Below, piece by piece: positions 25,900 through 33,395 of a stretch of 64,000 nucleotides of DNA. The notes under the pieces are model-generated. The model did no database searches. It saw only the letters and a program-made list of their open reading frames with translations, and had not been told where the DNA came from. Each line of letters starts with the position of its first letter. Positions within the stretch are counted from its first letter, which is position 1. A program made the translations under genes and the position numbers. Location of the stretch: the NCBI GenBank assembly GCA_019347675.1, contig JAHWKW010000001.1, forward strand, positions 1 to 64,000, read 5' to 3'. The stretch is from Actinomycetota bacterium (GTDB lineage Bacteria; Actinomycetota; Nitriliruptoria; Nitriliruptorales; JAHWKO01).

Positions 25900-25974
25900 C
25901 GCGGGGTGGAGCAGTTCGGTCAGCTCGCCGGGCTCATAACCCGGAGGTCGCAGGTTCAAATCCTGCCCCCGCTA
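25900..25974 (+). tRNA. Initiator tRNA-fMet (CAT)
   Basis: The cloverleaf is complete: acceptor CGCGGGG/CCCCGCT with the unpaired first position typical of initiators, T arm GCAGG-TTCAAAT-CCTGC, and an anticodon loop with CAT at 25935-25937. The anticodon stem has the three consecutive G-C pairs (GGG/CCC) that mark initiator tRNAs. CCA is not encoded. It marks the left edge of the accessory island. Confidence 0.93.
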
Positions 25975-25980
25975 CTACGA

Positions 25981-26010
25981 GAACCCCCGGTTTCGGGGGT
26001 TTCTCCTTTT
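25981..26010 (+). terminator. Rho-independent terminator after tRNA-fMet
   Basis: An AACCCCCG/CGGGGGTT stem with a short TTT-containing loop is followed by TCTCCTTTT. It begins six bases after the tRNA and faces the 3' end of the TIR-SAVED gene. Confidence 0.8.
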
Positions 26011-26105
26011 CATGGCCGCCGGATGGCCGCCGGAATTGGCACTGCGCATCGCAGCACCGCGTACAGCTTGCCGGTGCTATGCACGGTCGTGCATAGACGG
26101 CGGGG

Positions 26106-27266
26106 TTACGGCAGTTCCCAGAGGCGGCGGTAGGGACCGGTCTTGGCCCAGTCCATGAGGTTGATGCGCCCAGCGGCGTTGGTCCACCAGCCGATCATGA
26201 CGGCCAGTTCGATGGGGGTGGCTAGGAAGAGATCGGTGTGGTCGACATCGGACTGGTCGGCCACGCGCGTTAGCACGTCCCCGATCTGCTGGGCCCAGCC
26301 GTTCGCGATCTCGGAGCTGCCAACGGTCGTGCGCCCGGGTCCGTCAGCGGGGGTGAGTATGACGCGGTGGCGGTATCGGTTGCCTGCGGAGATGTGCGCT
26401 GCCACTCGTGCGTCGACGTTGCGGGTCACCGAGAGCTCGACGCAGGCGCGGCCAGCATCGACCGGGCCGCGCCCGCCGCGGGTTTCGTTCAGCGGCGCTG
26501 GGTTCTCGGGGGCGGCGAGCGTCGTCCATGCGCCGTCTTCGCGGTGCAGCCGCAAGGTGCAGCCGGTGGGTTGCGAGAAGGCGTGGCCAAGCGCGACCGC
26601 TAGCGACAGATGGGCCTTCGCGGCGATGGTCACCTGGCAGGCGCCGTAGGCGGCCTTCAGCGCGCCGGTGGCGGCGTGCAGTGCGGATCGCAGGCGTTGT
26701 TCGGTGTTGGCGGTGAGATTTCCGTCCGTGAGGTGGTGGCGCCAGTCGAGGTTGAGGACGGCGCGGTCCCGCAGGGATGCCGTGTCGTCGTAGGTGACCA
26801 TGCGTACAACGGGGCTTGCGCCTGCCGTGTGGGCGTCCTTCAGGTGCCCGCGCACGTACCGCGAGGCGATCGCGGCGGAGGTGGTGGGCGGGTCGGCATC
26901 GGGGTCGACGACGTGGCCATGGCTGTCGCCGATCTCGACACCCATCCGGCTGACGAGCGCGGCGCCCTCCTGGGGAGTCATCCCGTCGAACACGGGAACG
27001 ATGCGCAGATGCTTGTTGCGGGCGGCGCGGGCGATGGCCGGTAGCTCCACCTTGGCGACGTAGGCGGATTGGATGATTCGTTCGTTAATCCAGAGGATGA
27101 CTCCTGAGCAGTTAGCGAGCTCGGCGAGGATGGTGTCAGTCGTGTCGTCGCCGACGTCCAGGTTCTCGACGTCGCGCCAGGGGTTGATGCCGTGCTCGCG
27201 CAGCGCCTTGACGACCTGACCACGCTCGATTCGGTCGCCGGTGTAGCTGATGAAGGCGCCGTTCAC
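26106..27266 (-). CDS. CBASS effector: TIR-SAVED NADase
   Basis: The 386-residue product starts GAFISYTGDRIERG, a TIR domain, with a probable catalytic Glu at residue 74 in YVAKVELPAIA. The C-terminal 190 residues end DHTDLFLATPIELAVMIGW and then INLMDW...YRRLWELP, typical of SAVED domains that bind cyclic oligonucleotides. Characterised TIR-SAVED effectors polymerise on a cyclic tri-adenylate signal and degrade NAD+ to abort infection. The GTG start overlaps the E1-JAB stop (GTGA), making it the last gene of the operon. Operon and domain order strongly support the role; the signal used here is unknown. Confidence 0.88.
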   Translation of the reverse strand: MNGAFISYTGDRIERGQVVKALREHGINPWRDVENLDVGDDTTDTILAELANCSGVILWINERIIQSAYVAKVELPAIARAARNKHLRIVPVFDGMTPQEGAALVSRMGVEIGDSHGHVVDPDADPPTTSAAIASRYVRGHLKDAHTAGASPVVRMVTYDDTASLRDRAVLNLDWRHHLTDGNLTANTEQRLRSALHAATGALKAAYGACQVTIAAKAHLSLAVALGHAFSQPTGCTLRLHREDGAWTTLAAPENPAPLNETRGGRGPVDAGRACVELSVTRNVDARVAAHISAGNRYRHRVILTPADGPGRTTVGSSEIANGWAQQIGDVLTRVADQSDVDHTDLFLATPIELAVMIGWWTNAAGRINLMDWAKTGPYRRLWELP

Positions 27267-29002
27267 GCGCCTTGTCCTTCGTAGTGGTCGGGGAGGTCCC
27301 CGGTGATGCAGATCTTGGCGCGCTTGAGGCCCGTCGGGCTGGTGGCGTAGGCCCGAAGCTCGGCGGCGGCGTCGCCATCGGGGCTGGGGTGGGCGATGAG
27401 GAGGATGGGAGTGTCGTTGGCGTCCGGGTCGGCGGCGACGGTCAGCATGGTGGCGAGGTCCAGCGGGCTCGGGTCCGGATCCGTCGTGTGGCTGTGCCAT
27501 TCACCGACGTAGCCGATGCGGGAGTCGTGTTCCCGCGCGTCGGCGATGACGGCTGCTGCCGTGTCGCCGGCGATGCGGTAGTTGCGCGGGTCGGCGTCTG
27601 CGTCGGGGATCTCGATGGCGTTGGCCACCAGCGTCCTCCCGTCGATGCGGCATCCGACGAGGACACCGCCGGTCTCGTCGGGCAGGGCGGCGCTGGCGGC
27701 GCCTCGCATGGTCCGCTGGGCGCGTTCGGTCACGTCGACGGTGATGGGCAGGTCCTCGGGGCGGACCCGGCCGGGCCGGTCGAAGGGCGGGTCGCCGGGG
27801 CGGATGACCTCGATGACTTCGTCGGGCTGGTCGTGCCGTCCGGTGAGATGGTCGATGGCGACGTTGGCGGCGACGTTCGCGGCGTGGGCGACAGACGCGG
27901 GTGGGGCGTTGTGGATCTGGGCTAGGCAGCCCGTCTCGGTGCCGACGTACTCCGCCTCGTCGCCGAGCGGCGGGATCTGCGGGTAGGCGTCGAGGTGCGT
28001 GCGAGCGGCGATGGGGGTGTCCCCGACGCCGGCCTGGCGTCGCACGCGCGCCACGGCCCCGCCGCGGAACAGCGCCACCGTCAGGTAGGGCCGGGCTGCG
28101 TCCTGGGCGACCCGCGCTGCGAGTTCGGCGAGACCACCGTGGCCGGTGGCGTCGATGGTGAGGTCCGCCGACTCGACCACGGCGCGGAGCCCGTCGGTGG
28201 TCCACACGTGCCCGTCGTGGGTCTCTTCAGGGATCGCCACGGTGACCCACGGGTATTGCTCGAGCTGCTCCTTGAGGGCGCCGGTCTTGGTGGTACCGGC
28301 GGGAGTGCCGGGGGCGGCCGCGTGGCGGATGAGGTTGGCCGGCCACAACAAGTCGTAGTCGAGCAGCCGCAGGTTACGCATGCCAGAGCGGGCAAGCTGG
28401 TCGGCGACGTGGGAGCCGATCGCGCCGACCCCGATGATCGCGACGCTCTTGCCATCCAGCAGGTCGGCGTCCGGGCCTGCACGTAGCAGCATCTCGTGCA
28501 CTCCCTTGGGGCGAAGGACCACGAGGTACAGGTCCCGGCCGCCGCCGCTGTCGTCGGTGTAGGTCAGCAGGACGGTGGCGACGAGCCCGGCCTGGTTGCG
28601 CCAGAACAGCCCGAACATCACGACCGGGTGGTTGCGCAGGTCGCTGTCCAGACGTTTCCGCTGCTTGTCGGTGAGGAACCGCCTGAACTCGTCGAGGTTC
28701 CGGGGCGGATGGGGGACGGACTCGCGGTAGAAGCACCGTGCACGGACCGCGCGACGGTCCTTGAGTCCGGCTGGGAGGTCGGTCGAAGCCGTGAACGCGC
28801 CGGGGTGTAGGTCGTACACGACGACCGGGCTTGGACGGCCGTCGGCTGACACGGCGTGCGTGAAGTGGAAATCACCGTGCTGTCCGTCGCCAGGGTGGCC
28901 TACCGAGAACTGTGTCGATCTCCACGAGCCCGACGACCTGGGGGATGTCCTCCTGCCAGTAGATCTCCGGGTTTCGGGCGTTCTCGACGTCGGCGAAGCC
29001 AC
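27263..29002 (-). CDS. CBASS E1-like (ThiF) protein fused to a JAB/JAMM isopeptidase
   Basis: This frame has an N-terminal domain of about 180 residues, an E1/ThiF nucleotide-binding fold (SVAIIGVGAIGSHVAD near 190), a candidate catalytic Cys in ETGCLAQI (about 347), and from about 430 a JAB domain with ETGGVLVG and EWHSHTTDPDPSPLD. In known type II CBASS, Cap2 is an E2-E1 fusion that conjugates the CD-NTase and Cap3 is a separate JAB protease that reverses it. Here E1 and JAB are joined. The true start is unclear: similarity appears to begin near QFSVGHPGD (28912), inside the end of the E2 gene and with no good start codon, so this may be one E2-E1-JAB protein split by a frameshift. Confidence 0.82.
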   Translation of the reverse strand: MASPTSRTPETRRSTGRRTSPRSSGSWRSTQFSVGHPGDGQHGDFHFTHAVSADGRPSPVVVYDLHPGAFTASTDLPAGLKDRRAVRARCFYRESVPHPPRNLDEFRRFLTDKQRKRLDSDLRNHPVVMFGLFWRNQAGLVATVLLTYTDDSGGGRDLYLVVLRPKGVHEMLLRAGPDADLLDGKSVAIIGVGAIGSHVADQLARSGMRNLRLLDYDLLWPANLIRHAAAPGTPAGTTKTGALKEQLEQYPWVTVAIPEETHDGHVWTTDGLRAVVESADLTIDATGHGGLAELAARVAQDAARPYLTVALFRGGAVARVRRQAGVGDTPIAARTHLDAYPQIPPLGDEAEYVGTETGCLAQIHNAPPASVAHAANVAANVAIDHLTGRHDQPDEVIEVIRPGDPPFDRPGRVRPEDLPITVDVTERAQRTMRGAASAALPDETGGVLVGCRIDGRTLVANAIEIPDADADPRNYRIAGDTAAAVIADAREHDSRIGYVGEWHSHTTDPDPSPLDLATMLTVAADPDANDTPILLIAHPSPDGDAAAELRAYATSPTGLKRAKICITGDLPDHYEGQGA

Positions 29003-29351
29003 GGTCGGCGTCGGTGGCCCACTCCTCGATGCGGTCGTACAAGCCCTGGAGGGTGGCCCACCGCTGGCTGGCGTCCTCCGTCTGCCACAGGCACAGCCGC
29101 TCCTGGTCGGCGTGCCACGTCGCGATGTCGGGAACGTGGATGAGCGGCGGCAGGTAGGGCCAAGAGGGCCGGACGATGATGGTCATGCGTTCTGCGTCGG
29201 TGTGCGCGCCCTCGAGCAGGGACGGGTGGGTGGGACCTTCCCAGCTGAAGGGCCCGGTCCGTTCGAACCCGTCGGCCTCGAGTTCGGTGACGAACTCGCG
29301 CAGTCGATCGGGGTCCGCGGCTAGGTCGAACGCGTCGGGCTCAGCGCCCAC
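28872..29351 (-). CDS. CBASS E2-like conjugating domain protein
   Basis: The 159-residue product resembles the E2 half of Cap2: WPYLPPLIHVP, then DQERLCLWQ with the likely catalytic Cys at residue 87, and helices after it (LQGLYDRIEEW). The GTG at 29351 overlaps the CD-NTase stop by 11 bases. Its 3' end overlaps the E1-JAB frame by about 130 bases in a different frame. Conserved sequence seems to pass from this frame near VEIDT into the other at QFSVG, pointing to a single polypeptide interrupted by one base, or to ribosomal frameshifting. Confidence 0.75.
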   Translation of the reverse strand: MGAEPDAFDLAADPDRLREFVTELEADGFERTGPFSWEGPTHPSLLEGAHTDAERMTIIVRPSWPYLPPLIHVPDIATWHADQERLCLWQTEDASQRWATLQGLYDRIEEWATDADRGFADVENARNPEIYWQEDIPQVVGLVEIDTVLGRPPWRRTAR

Positions 29352-30474
29352 CGAACGACCTCTCGGCAGTCCCTCCGGTCGCAACGTTCGCTGCCCCGGC
29401 GCCTCCCATCACCACGCCTGTGGATCGGCATCCGGGAGGGAGCGGGAAGACGTTGTCCATCTTGCGGTTGCCTCCCAGGATGTGCCGCCACTCGATGGCG
29501 GCCTGGCACGCGTCCTGCGTCGTGACGGCGCGCTGAGCGCGGCGGGCCAGCGCGTCGAGCGTCTCTCGGGCGGCCGCGACATCGTCGGGTGCAGGCGCCG
29601 GCGCGTAGGGCTGATCGAGCACGGGATCGCAAACCGGACGAGCGTCGACTTCGGCGAGACGGGCGGCCAGGAACTTGAGAGCCGACGCGGTCACGTCCGC
29701 CCAGGAGTCTCCCTGGATGTCGCCTGCGGCGAACCCCTCGTGTAGCGCGAACTCGTAGTACAGGAAGCTGGGCTTGGTGTCCTCGAGGTGGCTGCTCTTG
29801 ACCTGCTTGAGGGTCTTGACGGTCGGCACGAAGCCACCGGCTCCCCCGACGATCACGTCTCCGTTGCGCTCGCGGGTCTCATCGATGAGCTGGACCGGGT
29901 CAGTGCAATGCCAACCCCCGGTGCGCTGCCGATCGGCCCACGGTTGGGGGCGGTGCACCTCTGGGATGCCGTAGTGTCCGTTCCACCGGACCGCTGGGAC
30001 CACGTCGACGGAGAAGTCGAAGCCGAGTTTGTCGAGGTTGGCGATGACCCTGCTGACCCGCGACTGCTTCCAGTTGTACTCCTTGGCGGCGAGCCGGATG
30101 TAGTCGGGGGAGGGAACGCGGTCGGGTCCGAAGCTGACCTTCAGCGAACGTGGCTGTCGGACGAGGCGGCCCTGTTCGTCGAACGGCTTAAGAGCGCTAT
30201 CGAACAGGCCGTAGGCGTCGTCGGGGGCGATCGACTGCACCGTCTCGCCCATCAGTCGACCGAAGACGTCCACGTCCTTGCCGGGCCAGATCGACACCCT
30301 GCGGGCGTAGCTGCCGACGAGGACGTCCTTGAGTTCGCGGTCGCTCAGGGCTCGAGAGCCGTGCAGAACAGAGCGAACCTCCACATGGGCGGCGATCGCG
30401 ACGAGAGCGCGGTCTGCGAGGGCGATGTTCGAGTGCATCTCCCGGAACTGCTTCGGTAGAGGGTGGTTGGACAC
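29341..30474 (-). CDS. CD-NTase (cGAS/DncV-like nucleotidyltransferase) of CBASS
   Basis: The 377-residue product has the nucleotidyltransferase signature VLVGSYARRVSIWPGKDVDVF, with GS at 54-55 and Asp at 67 and 69. A third acidic residue follows in FDFSVDVV. The domain after it (CD-NTase OAS1-like helices, LEDTKPSFLYYEFALHEG) fits enzymes of 300-400 residues. It should make a cyclic oligonucleotide on phage infection that activates the TIR-SAVED effector. Like other CD-NTases conjugated by Cap2 it ends in a flexible Gly/Ala-rich tail, here ...ERSFGGR. Start is GTG, 44 bases after the DUF2188 gene. Confidence 0.88.
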   Translation of the reverse strand: MSNHPLPKQFREMHSNIALADRALVAIAAHVEVRSVLHGSRALSDRELKDVLVGSYARRVSIWPGKDVDVFGRLMGETVQSIAPDDAYGLFDSALKPFDEQGRLVRQPRSLKVSFGPDRVPSPDYIRLAAKEYNWKQSRVSRVIANLDKLGFDFSVDVVPAVRWNGHYGIPEVHRPQPWADRQRTGGWHCTDPVQLIDETRERNGDVIVGGAGGFVPTVKTLKQVKSSHLEDTKPSFLYYEFALHEGFAAGDIQGDSWADVTASALKFLAARLAEVDARPVCDPVLDQPYAPAPAPDDVAAARETLDALARRAQRAVTTQDACQAAIEWRHILGGNRKMDNVFPLPPGCRSTGVVMGGAGAANVATGGTAERSFGGR

Positions 30475-30518
30475 GGACTCGTCCTAGCTGTTGTCGCCGT
30501 TGTCTCACCGAACTGAGG

Positions 30519-30761
30519 TCAGTGCTTCTTGTCGCGGGGCGGGAACGGGTCGTTACCTGGCGCGACGGTGTCCGAGTCCCGGATCTTGCCGTCGCGACCA
30601 TGTACGCGAACCTCACCCCCACTCTGGTTGCGGACGATCTCCTTCGCACGCCGGATGGCGTCGGACTGCGTGTCGGCGTGGCCGCTCGACCGCCGACCGC
30701 CGGGTTTCTTGATGTCCCATCCACCGTCGGGGTTGGGTACGACGTGACGGTTGGTTGGCAT
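30519..30761 (-). CDS. DUF2188 protein, first gene of the CBASS operon
   Basis: The 80-residue product, MPTNRHVVPNPDGGWDIKKPG then THADTQSDAIRRAKEIV-like sequence (GHADTQSDAIRRAKEIV), and GGEVRVHGRDGKIRDSDTV, matches DUF2188, a small domain with a WxVKxxG start and an HGRDGxIxxxxT end. Function unknown. It is on the same strand as, and 44 bases upstream of, the CD-NTase, so it is probably co-transcribed. The family is often near defence and mobile genes; I know of no defined role in CBASS. Confidence 0.75.
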   Translation of the reverse strand: MPTNRHVVPNPDGGWDIKKPGGRRSSGHADTQSDAIRRAKEIVRNQSGGEVRVHGRDGKIRDSDTVAPGNDPFPPRDKKH

Positions 30762-30803
30762 GGCATCGCCCTTTCGGTGTTCGGCCCGAAGGACTGTAGC
30801 ACC

Positions 30804-30832
30804 TTGACAGTATAGTACACAAACGTTATGCT
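30804..30832 (+). promoter_or_regulatory. Near-consensus sigma-70 promoter of the toxin-antitoxin operon
   Basis: TTGACA (30804-30809), a 17-base spacer and TATGCT (30827-30832) make a strong promoter for the toxin gene whose GTG is at 30844. The expected start of transcription lies about five bases before that codon, so the mRNA would be nearly leaderless. The spacer has the dyad GTATAGTAC, a possible operator for the XRE antitoxin. On the opposite strand the same region (TATACT) may also drive the CBASS operon. Confidence 0.65.
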
Positions 30833-30843
30833 GGGAGAGGCTG

Positions 30844-31206
30844 GTGCCGTACGAGATCAACTACACGGACGAGTTCGGGGAGTGGTGGGATGGGCTGTCG
30901 ATCGAGCAACAGGAGGCCATCATCGCGAGAGTCGAACTCCTGGAGGAACATGGTCCGGCGCTCGGTCGACCGACCGTCGATCGTGTCAATGGGTCGGCGT
31001 TCCACAACATGAAGGAGTTGCGGTGCAGCAGCTCCGGGACACTCCGAGTGCTGTTTGCCTTCGATCCGCGTCAAGAGGCGATCTTGCTGCTTGGAGGCGA
31101 TAAGTCGGGTGACTGGGATGCCTGGTACGACGAGGCGATACCTGCCGCCGACGCGCTCTACGCCGAGTATCTCCGAAGCCTGCGCAGGGAAGGGATCATC
31201 GAATGA
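30844..31206 (+). CDS. HigB/RelE-type toxin (Gp49-like)
   Basis: The 120-residue product has the HigB/Gp49 pattern: FGEWWDGLSIEQQEAIIARV, then NMKELRCSSSGTLRVLFAFDP and LLLGGDKSGDWDAWYDEAI. These toxins are ribosome-dependent mRNA interferases, with basic residues around KELR. Length is normal. The stop overlaps the antitoxin ATG (ATGA at 31203). Toxin-first order is typical of higBA. It runs divergent from the CBASS operon across an 83-bp promoter region. Confidence 0.85.
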   Translation: MPYEINYTDEFGEWWDGLSIEQQEAIIARVELLEEHGPALGRPTVDRVNGSAFHNMKELRCSSSGTLRVLFAFDPRQEAILLLGGDKSGDWDAWYDEAIPAADALYAEYLRSLRREGIIE

Positions 31207-32246
31207 GCGGCAGCAAGAAGTTCTCGAAGCTGAAGGCCGACCTCTACGAGCGCAGTCCGGAGTCGCGCCAGCGAGTCGCGGAGAAGGTGGCAGAGCTCAC
31301 AGAGGAGCTCGGTCTCGCCGAGTTGCGCTCGAGGATGCAGAGAACCCAGACGGAACTGGGCGAGCTGATCGGGACCTCGCAGTCAGGCGTCTCACGGCTT
31401 GAGCGTCAGCGTGACATCTTGGTTTCGACACTTCGCGAGTACGTGGTCGCAACGGGGGGGCGACTCCGGATCGTGGCCGATTACCCGGATCGCGCCTATG
31501 AGATTCGTCTGCCCGTGCTCGGCGAGCAAGGCGCCATGGGGCGCTCACCGCGTAGCTTCCATGTCGTCTGGCAGGACCCCCACACGAGACAGCTGGTCCA
31601 CGTTGGCCGCCTGCGGTTCACGGGGGAGAAGTTCCTCTTCGCGTACACACCAGAGGCAGAACTCCACGCCGGGTTCGAGCCCTTCTGTGAGTTCCCAGAC
31701 CTGCGTGCACAGTATGAGTCAGAAGATCTGTTCCCCTTCTTCGCTGACCGGATCGTGTCGTCTGCGCGACTGGACTACGACAGCCAACTCGACGCGCTCG
31801 GGCTGACGAGAGAAGAAGCGACACCGGTGGAGTTGCTCGCCCGCTCGTGGGGACAGAGTCCCCACGACACCATCCAGATTGTCCCAGAACCACAGCCCCA
31901 ACCTGGTGGAGCCGAATGGTTGCCGTTCCTTGTCTCGGGGGTGAGCCATGCCCACGAGGACGCCGAAGGTGATACGCCCGAGGCTGTTACGGAACGAGTC
32001 GCCAGCCTCCAACGCGGCCAGAGACTCGAGTGGCGTGACGAGCCAGCCAACCCCTTCAACGACCGAGCCATTCGCCTGGAAGTCGACGGCTGCCTGGTTG
32101 GATGGATTCCCGATTACCTACTTGACTACGTGCACAAGAAGCGCAATGAGAACTACAGCTTCCAGGTAATGGTGGAGCGGGCGAACGGAGGCGATCGGCC
32201 CTGGCACCTTCGCCTTCTCTGCCGTCTTGAGGTCGTCCCCAGCTGA
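31203..32246 (+). CDS. XRE antitoxin extended by HipA-N-like and HIRAN domains
   Basis: Residues 1-105 are a complete HigA-type antitoxin: SPESRQRVAEKV, LRSRMQRTQTELGELIGTSQ (HTH), SGVSRLERQRDI and LREYVVATGGRLRIVA. Normal antitoxins stop here. This one goes on for 240 residues. The part at about 115-230 (HVGRLRFTGEKFLFAYTP, DLFPFFADRI, DALGLTREEATPVELLA) resembles the N-terminal subdomain of HipA. The part at about 236-345 (RGQRLEWRDEPANPFNDRAI, GCLVGWIPDYLLDYV) resembles a HIRAN domain, which binds 3' DNA ends in HLTF-like proteins. It overlaps the toxin gene by four bases. Confidence 0.8.
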   Translation: MSGSKKFSKLKADLYERSPESRQRVAEKVAELTEELGLAELRSRMQRTQTELGELIGTSQSGVSRLERQRDILVSTLREYVVATGGRLRIVADYPDRAYEIRLPVLGEQGAMGRSPRSFHVVWQDPHTRQLVHVGRLRFTGEKFLFAYTPEAELHAGFEPFCEFPDLRAQYESEDLFPFFADRIVSSARLDYDSQLDALGLTREEATPVELLARSWGQSPHDTIQIVPEPQPQPGGAEWLPFLVSGVSHAHEDAEGDTPEAVTERVASLQRGQRLEWRDEPANPFNDRAIRLEVDGCLVGWIPDYLLDYVHKKRNENYSFQVMVERANGGDRPWHLRLLCRLEVVPS

Positions 32247-32285
32247 GCTGCCGGCGGGGCTACCGCACCGGCGCACGTGTCGACG

Positions 32286-32672
32286 TCAGTCGTCCAGGTC
32301 GGCTTCGCCGCTCTCGTGCGCCTCGCCGAAGATCAGCCCATCGAACCGCGCTGCGGCGTTGGCGTCCATGCCGGGCATGACGTGCTGGTAGGTGTCGGCT
32401 GTGAAGGAGTGGGAGTGGTGGCCGAGGCGCTCCTGAACGACCTTGGGGTTCTCGCCATCGGCCAGGAGAAGGGTCGCGTGGGTGTGGCGGAGATCTTGTA
32501 GGGGCCGGATGCGTGGGAGGCCCGACTCGACGATCATCTCGCGGACGGTCTCGGTGACGTGGTCTGGGTGCCATGGGTTGCCGTCGTCGCGACAGAACAC
32601 GAGATCGTGGTCGTGCCAGATGGGGGACCGCAGCCGAGTCTCGGTCTGACGTCGACGGGCGTCGCGCAGCAC
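32286..32672 (-). pseudogene. Tyrosine recombinase, C-terminal fragment
   Basis: The frame encodes only the end of a phage-type integrase: HDHDLVFCRDDGNPWHP, DLRHTHATLLL (catalytic HxxR), GHHSHSFTADTYQHV (His and the nucleophilic Tyr). The core-binding domain and first catalytic Arg are absent; upstream of about 32685 the sequence is unrelated. It closely resembles the C-terminus of the intact integrase at 44447-45760 but is on the other strand. It shows that another element once sat in this island. Confidence 0.8.
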
Positions 32673-32763
32673 AGATCTTCCCTCTCGTTAGTCTCCGGTA
32701 CGCCACGGCAGCGAGTACCTACTGCCTCCTGATGTTCAAAATGTGCACCGCGCGAAGTGCTGC

Positions 32764-33395
32764 CTATCGCACATCTGTCCTCGCGCAGTCAACGCGGTGA
32801 CGTGGAGGTCGCTCCGTGCGCGTCGGCATCAATCGCCAAGCCGCCTCAACGGATGTATCAGTCATGAAGGGAACGGGGGTGAAGCCTGCAACGGTGGTTC
32901 CTCGCCCCGGCTGTGAGGGCACAGCAACGGCGCCGTCGAGGGCCTGCAGACGGTCGACCATGTTGGTTAGGCCGTGACCGCGCGGGGGCGTGGCCGGGTC
33001 GAACCCCACCCCGTCGTCGACGACCTGGAAGGTGAGGTCGCCAATGGTCTGGGCCAGCGTCACGGTGGACTTGGTGGCCTTGGCGTACTTGCCGGTGTTG
33101 TCCAGCGCCTCGAGCACGCAGAAGTACACCGCCGCCTCGACCTCCTGCGGGTAGCGGCCGACCCCGTCGGCGATGGTCTCCACGGGGGTTGCGGCCTTGC
33201 GGGCCTGACCCTGGAGCGCGACGGTCAGGCCTTCGGCGGCCAGCAGCGGCGGGTAAATGCCGTGCGCCAGCTCCCGCAACGTGGTCACCGCATCACCCGC
33301 GTCGGCGGCCACCTGCTCAACGAGCGCCGCGGTCTTCGTGCGCGTTCGCGTTCCGCCAGGGACTTGGCGATGTCCAGGAAACTCAACGTGAGAGC
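32764..33395 (-). pseudogene. NarL-type sensor histidine kinase, C-terminal remnant
   Basis: The product contains a HisKA_3-like segment (ELAHGIYPPLLAAEGL) and the ATP-binding boxes of a HATPase_c domain (VLEALDNTGKYAKAT, VVDDGVGFDP, GHGLTNMVDRL). The first of these normally reads E-x-L-x-N-x-x-K-H-A. Upstream, another frame reads LSFLDIAKSLAERER, as at the end of a GAF domain, so a frameshift separates them. No sensor region or start is left. It is a broken gene between the integrase fragment and the peroxidase gene. Confidence 0.7.
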
